Part shown: piece by piece, positions 5,698-6,081 of the stretch
Layout of the letters: each line of letters starts with the position of its first letter
Numbering within the stretch: position 1 is the first letter of the stretch
Assembly (NCBI GenBank): GCA_020047725.1
Contig: JAIFNM010000173.1
Span: forward strand, 1-6,081
Direction: 5' to 3'
Source: Betaproteobacteria bacterium
Lineage (GTDB): Bacteria > Pseudomonadota > Gammaproteobacteria > Burkholderiales > Rhodocyclaceae
DNA: 6,081 nucleotides
Program-made: the position numbers and the translations under genes
Notes under the pieces: model-generated
Told to the model about the DNA's origin: nothing
Databases searched by the model: none
The model's input: only the letters and a program-made list of their open reading frames with translations

Positions 5698-5952
5698 TTT
5701 GATCACGTTCTCCGCATTAACCTCAAATCGACCTTTTTCCTTTCGCAGGCCGTTGCCAACATCATGCGTACCGAAGTTTCGAAGACGCCCGGAATCGCTC
5801 CAAAAATCGTCAACATCTCCTCGATCTCGGCTTATACATCGTTCACACAGCGCGCAGAGTACTGAATCTCGAAGGCGGCCATCAGCATGGTCACGCTACT
5901 TTTTGCCGACCGTCTCGCCGCCGATGGCATCAATATTCATGAAGTCCGCCTT
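5698..5952 (+). pseudogene. Short-chain dehydrogenase/reductase (SDR) remnant, 5' truncated, with in-frame TGA
   Basis: SDR enzymes are NAD(P)-dependent oxidoreductases of about 250 residues. This piece matches roughly residues 105-190. FDHVLRINLKSTFFLSQAV carries the tetrad Asn (5719-5721). KIVNISSISAYTS carries the catalytic Ser (5821-5823), exactly 13 codons before the catalytic Tyr (5860-5862). ISKAA carries the Lys (5872-5874) at Tyr+4. LFADRLAADGINIHEVR continues the family pattern. TGA at 5863-5865 interrupts the YxxxK motif. Relatives I remember read YC.SKA there, so a Cys codon changed at one base is the simplest explanation. The N-terminal Rossmann half (TGxxxGIG, NNAG) is absent: the frame upstream of 5698 shows no SDR features and stops at 5608. 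After EVR the usual PGII.T.MT is not clean. With two defects this is most likely a pseudogene. Its codon use also looks less GC-biased than its neighbours. Confidence 0.85.
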
Positions 5953-5967
5953 CCCCGTGGCATACGC

Positions 5968-6081
5968 AAGGCTAATGCGACAGAAACCCATGAGATCGAC
6001 GGCCTGAGTGTTCAGGAGTATCGCTACCCGGCAGTAGTTCTGGGCAGCGAAGCCGCAGGATTGCGCGCGGCGATCCAGCTC
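5968..6081 (+). CDS. Possible N-terminus of an FAD-dependent oxidoreductase (runs off the window)
   Basis: In the same frame as the SDR remnant, the open frame continues to the window edge. It shows ATETHEIDGL, then YRYPAVVLGSEAAGLRAAIQL at 6019-6081. The latter looks like the first beta-alpha unit of SdhA/FrdA/NadB-type flavoproteins, where the FAD-binding motif reads VV.GSGAAGLRAA. Here the second Gly of GxGxxG is Glu (GAA at 6049-6051), one base from a Gly codon (GGA). No ATG, GTG or TTG stands in this frame between 5890 and the motif, so the gene either lost its start or is joined to the SDR piece. An ATG at 5975 with AAGG just upstream lies in another frame and meets a stop after ten codons. 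The identification rests on about 20 residues and may be wrong. The 3' part is outside the window. Confidence 0.4.

Noticed and set aside
1..6081. CRISPR array, tRNA, rRNA, insertion sequence or phage genes
   Set aside because: No regularly spaced repeats, tRNA-like cloverleaf, rRNA signature or transposase/integrase motif was seen on either strand.

Overview
The window looks like chromosomal DNA of a GC-rich Gram-negative proteobacterium. A betaproteobacterium of the Rhodocyclales type is my best guess. That is inferred from the style of the transketolase, a sigma70-type promoter, an ABC importer with a periplasmic binding protein and a GGDEF signalling protein. I could not run any taxonomic search.

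Layout from left to right. (1) Positions 1-554 hold the last 183 codons of a transketolase gene (tkt, plus strand), closed by a strong stem-loop terminator at 577-607. (2) Positions 611-920 are non-coding apart from small inverted repeats and a weak promoter candidate. (3) Positions 921-2126 encode a membrane-anchored diguanylate cyclase (two transmembrane helices, GAF, GGDEF) on the plus strand, with active-site and product-inhibition motifs intact. (4) Positions 2153-5454 on the minus strand form a compact three-gene ABC importer operon in the order binding protein, fused two-domain permease, ATPase. It matches the thiamine/TPP importer ThiB-ThiP-ThiQ in size, order and motifs. The first two genes start at TTG and GTG. 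The third overlaps the second by 8 bp. The operon converges on the cyclase gene with only 26 bp between the stop codons. (5) Positions 5455-5697 are the operon's control region. It carries a good sigma70 promoter (TTGACC-N17-GATACT) overlapped by a dyad, and a predicted start point at the edge of a small hairpin that buries the Shine-Dalgarno sequence. No TPP riboswitch is visible. (6) From about 5698 to the window end lies damaged or rearranged DNA. A short-chain dehydrogenase/reductase (SDR) fragment lacks its N-terminal NAD(P)-binding half and is broken by TGA between the catalytic Tyr and Lys. It then runs in frame into what resembles the N-terminus of an FAD-dependent oxidoreductase with an altered GxGxxG motif.

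Working together: the importer would capture thiamine or a phosphorylated form in the periplasm and bring it into the cytoplasm, where TPP is the cofactor of enzymes such as transketolase. The two loci are separate transcription units, and their closeness need not mean a functional link. The most noteworthy parts are the unusual control region of the importer and the SDR/flavoprotein junction. I see no clear sign of a wholly new multi-gene system.
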